From assembly GCA_028554645.1 (NCBI GenBank), contig JAQOOI010000076.1, positions 1,116,001-1,180,000 of the forward strand: 64,000 nt of DNA, in the 5' to 3' direction. The stretch's first letter is position 1; each line of letters opens with the position of its first letter. The position numbers and the translations under genes were made by a program. This DNA is from Omphalotus guepiniiformis. Taxonomy: Eukaryota > Basidiomycota > Agaricomycetes > Agaricales > Omphalotaceae. The notes below the pieces were generated by a model. That model was not told where the DNA came from. It saw only the letters and a list, made by a program, of their open reading frames with translations, and did not search any database. Shown here in pieces: positions 59,001-64,000 of this stretch.

Positions 59001-62000
59001 GCACCGGGACTCAGCTCGCACTTACATCAAACACAATGGATTTGGATATAACGAAGACTTGTATGATTTTGATGCAGTGACGGTAAGTTACTACTAAGTC
59101 TTTATACGGTCTAAAAGACATCTTCTTATTAATTCATAGTCATGGATCTCTGTCTTGATTGATATTTCTCAAACTCTGAATCATACCCCAAAACATTTAA
59201 TCTCTAAGGCGGAACAATCCATTTCTTCATACTTTGCGCTAGAGAGTGTCACTCTTAAGTGCTGTACAGGTGGTATTCATGATCACTTTAACAGCAATTC
59301 AAGTGGAGATATCCCATGGAACACATTATGCGCACATATACAGCTCACTGCCCCACACCCTGGCCCATACTCACGAACTACAGGAGGTCCGTCATCAGAC
59401 GAGTGGAATCTATTTGATGGAAGTCTTCAGAACTGGATGCATAACCTGACCAGTATCACCTCATCAAAGAGCAGGTCTTTGATGCAATGCTGGAGAGCTT
59501 CTGAGGAGTTTCGCTTTTGTCAGGGAAATGCTCAGGTCTTTGACTTTTGCACATCTCTTCCTGTCTGCTGGATTGTTTCACAACACACGGAGGAAAAGGC
59601 TTGGGACTTTCCACGCCGACTATTTCCTGTAACTGGTCAGGAAGCCAAGAACAAGCAATGCATCTATGAGATGAGTGCTCGTATTTTTTTCAATGGTGTG
59701 CATTATGTTGCATACTATACAGTTCCAACAGACACCTCAAAGCACCAAACTGCTATATACTTCTATGACGGCAATCAACATGGGGGCTATGCACAGAGAG
59801 CAAAAGGTGCTTTGGATCGGCTTCTTTCTGGCATATCACCTACTCTTCCACCGGCATACCAGGATACCTACAAGACATGTGCAGTAGTATACCACCTCAA
59901 AGGTGGTCTCTCTGCACAACACTGGTTTAGCACGCGCCAGATTTCGCTTCTCACAAAATCAGTTCATGTCAAGATCCCATCATATACAGATTCAGCTACA
60001 GAGTCTGTTCCAACATCATTCACTCATAACAACTTCCATGAGATTCCTTTTCAAGACTGTCCATGGTTATCTAATAAAACGGTCAAGAAATACCAGAAGC
60101 AGATATCACCACCAACAGAATACCAGAACATCATTCGCAATTTGGGTATTAGCAAAGATCCGCGGACTCCACCATTAAGTATCCATTCCACTCCGCCAGT
60201 GGGTAGTCCTACTGCAGTCCAATCACCTTTGCGCAGTAGTTTCAGTCCTCCCTCTCTTTCTCAACTTTTTCAATCTGCGTCATTTAAGCCGAAACACACC
60301 TCTCTGTCAAGCTACAGTGTTCCTCATCAATCAAAGGATCACAGTATTTCTGATCTATCCTCCATTGTCCATGAGCTCATTGACAGTGACTCTTTACTGC
60401 TCTCTAGACCATTTCGGTCCAGTTCACCTCCACCATCATCTCCAATTCATATCATTTGCAGATGTGGTGTTGAGCTAGATGGACATCGCCAGGAAAGCAA
60501 AGAAACAGTGATTCAGTGCACACTCTGCAAAGTCATCTGGTCTCACCTTGCATGCCAGACTTACAGGACCACTGTAACTGTTATCAAGTTTAGATGCCCC
60601 ACTTGTGCTCTTCCTTTGCCACCTAGTACTCAGAAGATTCGAGAGGAGATTATCAATAGTCGACGTTCAAGACGCCTGTATGTGTTACTTGTCTCTGTTG
60701 ATCAATGTCGCTAATCACTTTGCTATAGTATACAAGGAAGTGTACAGTCCAAATTGTTGTAAGTAAAGCTGGATTATATTTCTATCTGCTTAACAGAACT
60801 TTAATTGTGTATAGCGCTGGAAAAGGTGTATTGGTCAAGGATGGATCATTCTACTATCCTGCACGGTTGATTTTTAATCATGCAAGAACCAATACATGGA
60901 CTGTGCGCTTCTGGAGACACAATAAACCTTCTACTGGATCTATACAGGTTCCCGGATCCAACTCAGTGGTTTCAACAACTGATATTGTTGATGAGCTCTG
61001 GCTAAATCAAACTGCTCGTAGAAAGATACGGGTAAGCATTGGCCATAAATAAATAACAGAATTCTAATTGTACTATCTAGCTTGGGCATTGGAAACGAGC
61101 ATTTGAAGTTGATCTTGATGAAGAAGACTTTCTCTACAATCCAGATTCATTGACCTTCAACACCGAGATTCATAGGGCTCTTCGCGAACACAAAAAAGTC
61201 CTGTTCCAGCTCATGGAAATACCAGAAGCAGTGCCTTCATCTGATGTGCCTGTTACTCAATGGAATAATCAGGCAAGGCGACACACAAAAGCCATTGAGT
61301 TTTCTGGTGGATTGTCACAAGATGACTGTGCCCGGATTAACAACTGGTTTGAATACAATATCCATGGCGCACAAGGCAACATTCACAAATGGGGTGCAAC
61401 CCTTCCAATTGCACATGCACGGACCCTAGTTGTTGCTCATCGGTATCATTCCGAGTTTTCGGAGCTTTCAAACTGTCCACCAGCAGACTCTCTCTCAAAC
61501 CCCACTACACGGCAACAGTTTATTCTGCAGAGAGCTTTTGATAGATTGATGAACTGGACGGGAAAGACTCTTGATGGCAAGGATAAGTTGTTTCAACCAA
61601 TTGACGTTGACTTGGAAGCCCTACGTATTCTTGAAAGTCTCATCTTTGATATTTCAGAAGATGCAGGTGTTGCGGGAAACTTCCAGTGGGGATTGGATGC
61701 AGGAAGTATTCAGGATAATTGGAACCCATGGGCTAAAGATGGGCCAGAGCATTCTATCCCTAACTTAAGACCTGGAAGTGATAGTGAACTCGAGGTATTC
61801 ATATCTGACTCACTCAATGACTTTAACTGATTTGTCTTCAGAAGGGGCCCAACTTCATTGATGATCAAGTTTCTTATACAACACCAAGAAAGCCTCTTGG
61901 ACCTCGTCCGCAACCAAAGCCAAAGTCAAAGCCGAAATTGAATCTACAAGAACTAGATGAGAAGATACGAGAGAGAAAGAGGAAGAATAGAAGCAGTGTC

Positions 62001-62060
62001 TCTCAGGACAACCGTAAAACTCACTCAGTTGTTCCTTCTAAGCGGGTTCGACAATCATAA
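56044..62060 (+). CDS. GCM1-like zinc domain + MULE transposase + USP-like protease + PHD-type finger fusion
   Basis: Nine exons (ends at 57492, 58075, 58474, 59082, 60677, 60758, 61031, 61794, 62060) join in frame to 1,863 residues. After a Pro/Gln-rich N-terminus, residues 175-300 resemble a GCM1-type DNA-binding domain: C215 (SRSCLGIIQC), C221, C226, C248-N-C250, C259 and H281-N-H283. The Mutator-like DDE core follows: D412 (GVVSDAAHGWW), D486 (VVDFSEAER), C526/H529 (GCKQHF) and E620/E621 (DSTNAEEAMHF). Residues 860-1175 look like a ubiquitin-specific protease: C869 in WHGNSCWIDTSLEVLFW, H1146 in GVHYVAYYTVP and D1168 in IYFYDGNQHGG. A PHD-type finger spans 1398-1447 (CRC, CTLC, HLAC, CPTC). 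A segment at 1481-1600 (GVLVKDGSFYYPARLIF) could be a Tudor/PWWP/BAH-like reader. The tail is basic. Whether it is an active transposon or a host gene is unknown. Confidence 0.85.
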
Positions 62061-62189
62061 AACACCTCCTTTGTTATATCATTATATCTACGCATGTCTA
62101 AAACATCTGTGGTTTAGTGCTGTATGTAAATGAATAACTTCTTTGTGCTATCACATATCAGTGTGTATTGGTGCATCGCAGGTTGTTGT

Positions 62190-62445
62190 GTACCGGTGCG
62201 TACCACACATACCTGCAGTTGCATACCAGTGCGTATCATCACATACAATTGTCTACCGGTGCGTACTATCACTTTCAGTTGCGTACCAGTGCGTACCATC
62301 ATATCCCGTTGCGTACCATCACATACCTTTGCGTACCATGTATTGCATATCATCACGTACTTGCTATGTACCATTGCGTACCACTGCGCAACCACTGCAT
62401 AACATTGTGTATCACTGCGTAACATTGCATACCATGATGTAACAC
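62190..62445. repeat. imperfect tandem array rich in TTGCGTACCATCACATAC
   Basis: Starting about 130 bases after the stop of the transposase-protease gene, short units built from GCGTACC, ATCACATAC and CAGTGCGTACC repeat about 10-12 times with drift, the later ones turning into GCGTAACATTGCATACC. All three plus-strand frames read as low-complexity peptides, which supports a non-coding repeat. Confidence 0.8.
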
Positions 62446-63535
62446 ATTGTACATCCTTACATGTGTCTTTGCATGATCATGGCATAACCACACCTACATA
62501 TTGACAGCTTCGAGGGGTGATGTTTGTGAATCCAAATGAATAGTAGTCGTGGTTTCCTACAGTGCACTTGTGTACTTCACATGTACTACATGGTATCATA
62601 CTGCATGACATTCTCCAAGGCTCAATCTTCCAAGGAGAGCCCTGATTTGGATTGCAAGGTTTTCAGGACAGCAAGTGTGGCCAGATAGTCACTATAGATT
62701 GAGGGTCAATGAACCACATAGATATGGCATAACTTCGTACTAAAACTGCTAGAGCCAAGTTCACACAATGGCGGGAACATATTGTTCAATCCGTGCTTCA
62801 AGCTAGGCCACTTCGATAAATGCAACATGTTTCACGGCTGAGTCCAAGTTGACGCTTCTGCTCCTGCTTGGCTGACCAAAACTCCCGCTGCTAAACGGAC
62901 ACACAAAGACATCTCAGTGTCAGATGTGTTTTTCCCTCAAGAACAGCAGTCCTCCAAAGGCAAATGATATTGTCATGTTTCTTCTGAACAACCAAGTCTA
63001 CGACGTGTTCCAGTTCAATGAAGGACAAGGCTCAGACGAGAAACTTGAATGAAGTTAAGATGATCTCGAACCCGGAACTATACTCCTTGTCACTGATCAA
63101 CGATGGTCAGGAAACACTAGCATGTACATTGGATAACCTTTGCCTACCACTGCGCAAATGACTTCTTGATTTTCGGGCTACACAACCACAGAGCCAAATG
63201 CCTTGCGGCTCGTCCTAGGCTATTTGTCCTCGAATGATAAAGGTGAGAAGAGAGGATGATACAATGCAAATAACAAATCTACTCACATGTGTGTGTGAAA
63301 GCTCCTTTGAAGACACTGTCGACGTCGTGGTCCACCCTTTGTCTCCTGCCAGACTTTGCGTGACCTTGCGTAACCAGGCGTAACCTTGCGTTATGTCCAC
63401 GCAGAGGGTCACGCAAAATGCTAATGGCCCCAACTTAGCCTGATCTGAGGATCATGCCTGCCGCCGGCCTCGGCAGCTGAGTTGTTGACGCGTTGTTTAT
63501 CCCAAACCTTCAAAGTATTCCTTATACCTGTTGTT
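62446..63535. other. repeat-rich intergenic region
   Basis: About 1.1 kb. Plus-strand translation of 62840-63180 gives short stretches that look like decayed coding sequence (DASAPAWLTKTPAAKRTHKD, then stops), so it may hold a transposon remnant, but I cannot name it. The hairpin at 63355-63417 lies within it. Confidence 0.4.
63355..63417. repeat. inverted repeat TTTGCGTGACC / GGTCACGCAAA with internal GCGTAACC copies
   Basis: Perfect 11-base arms at 63355-63365 and 63407-63417 enclose TTGCGTAACC, GGCGTAACC and TTGCGTTA. The GCGTAACC wording resembles the drifted end of the array at 62190-62445. It may be a transposon end or a small MITE-like piece. Confidence 0.6.
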
Positions 63536-64000
63536 ATGTCTAGGAATGAAGACTCAGTTTCTTCTGGATACAAATACTCATGGGACTCGCAGTCAGATCT
63601 TCCTCTCAAAGAGTACCTGAAAAAGGTGAGCTTCGTGTGAATAGTTACCCTGGTGGCCATTTCAACAATTGCTCTCTCTAGTTCAGACCTTCTATGGTTC
63701 AGAATGACGGTACCAAGCCTGTGCGAGTCATTGACCTCATTTCGAGGCGTATCTGACGTGTCTTGCAGTGGATTTGGGTTACGGGAAAAGAGTTTAGTAA
63801 AACTGGAGGTGTTGAGGCTGTCGCACGCGAAATGGAGGCTATCGAGACTGGAACTGAACTCTGTAGGCATTAAGCATCCGTTTAGACTGAAACTGATGGC
63901 ATGGTGTTGATTCAGTGAATGAAATTACCGCCAAAGTAGAAAGCATCAAGGTATATGTGTAGAATGTAACCGATGTCCGTCGTGCTGACTCTAGCACCAG
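63536..64000 (+). CDS. 5' part of an unidentified gene, cut by the window end
   Basis: I do not recognise the family. An ATG at 63536 begins MSRNEDSVSSGYKYSWDSQS, then DLPLKEYLKK before a GTGAGC donor. The next exon reads FRPSMVQNDGTKP, and a short intron (GTGCGA...TTGCAG) joins it to WIWVTGKEFSKTGGVEAVAR, EMEAIETGTEL. A further intron (GTAGGC...TTCAG) gives LNEITAKVESIK, and another ends just before the right edge (CTCTAG, then CACCAG). All joins keep the frame and use normal sites, which argues for a real gene. The exact donor after GTKP is uncertain (GTGCGA or GTCATT six bases later), and an upstream exon is possible. Confidence 0.6.

Noticed and set aside
62130..62442. Three overlapping plus-strand ORFs and one minus-strand ORF of 84-103 codons
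   Set aside because: They all come from the GCGTACC tandem array, are open in several frames at once and have low-complexity repeat composition.
62840..63200. Decayed transposase-like translation
   Set aside because: Only fragments of plausible peptide between stops; no motif that names a family.
63421..63870. 149-codon minus-strand ORF at the right edge
   Set aside because: It lies antisense to a set of plus-strand exons with good splice sites that keep one frame, so it is most likely a shadow.
1..64000. CRISPR arrays, rRNA and tRNA genes
   Set aside because: The sequence is a fungal nuclear region; no regularly spaced repeats with unique spacers and no rRNA sequence were seen. tRNA genes were not noticed, but a tRNAscan search would be needed to exclude them.

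Overview
This window is nuclear DNA of a mushroom-forming basidiomycete (Agaricomycetes). Nearly every gene is cut by short introns of about 45-60 bases with GTRNGT donors, CTAAT/CTRAY branch points and YAG acceptors. The gene content fits too: a DUF6535 protein, a BTB protein and Ser-rich one-pass membrane proteins typical of these fungi, a Tad1-like LINE, and a Mutator-type transposase with a GCM1-like zinc domain.

Positions 1-45,300 are a dense, mostly housekeeping region. In order it holds: a GH63-type glucosidase running off the left edge (-), a large RhoGAP protein (-), a mitochondrial carrier of the YPR011C type (-), a zinc alcohol dehydrogenase (+), a membrane protein with two lectin-like ectodomains (-), the bifunctional thiamine enzyme THI6 (-), a caprin-like RGG protein (-), a BTB protein (+), two tandem paralogous C2H2 factors (+,+), a Ser-rich membrane protein (+), an OPT oligopeptide transporter (+), SPO11 (-) and CDC6 (+) sharing a 160-bp divergent promoter with MluI-box motifs, a DUF6535 protein (+), a gamma-tubulin complex component (-) and an alpha-arrestin (-). 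Two of these carry apparent lesions: SPO11 has an in-frame TAG inside its conserved KAEI motif, and one OPT intron ends in GG instead of AG.

Positions 45,546-54,119 are a full-length 8.5-kb non-LTR retrotransposon on the minus strand. It has a poly(A) tail, a 15-16 bp target-site duplication and two open ORFs, and it sits about 250 bp upstream of the arrestin start. ORF1 appears to contain a 51-nt spliceosomal intron; without splicing, its upstream part stops after 124 codons.

Positions 54,120-64,000 are repeat-rich. A degenerate minisatellite precedes a nine-exon gene for a 1,863-residue protein that joins a GCM1-like DNA-binding domain, an intact MULE DDE transposase core, a ubiquitin-specific-protease-like cysteine protease, a PHD-type finger and a probable chromatin-reader-like segment. 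A GCGTACC-rich array and a hairpin follow, then the start of another plus-strand gene cut by the right edge. The multidomain transposase-protease gene is the most unusual object in the window.
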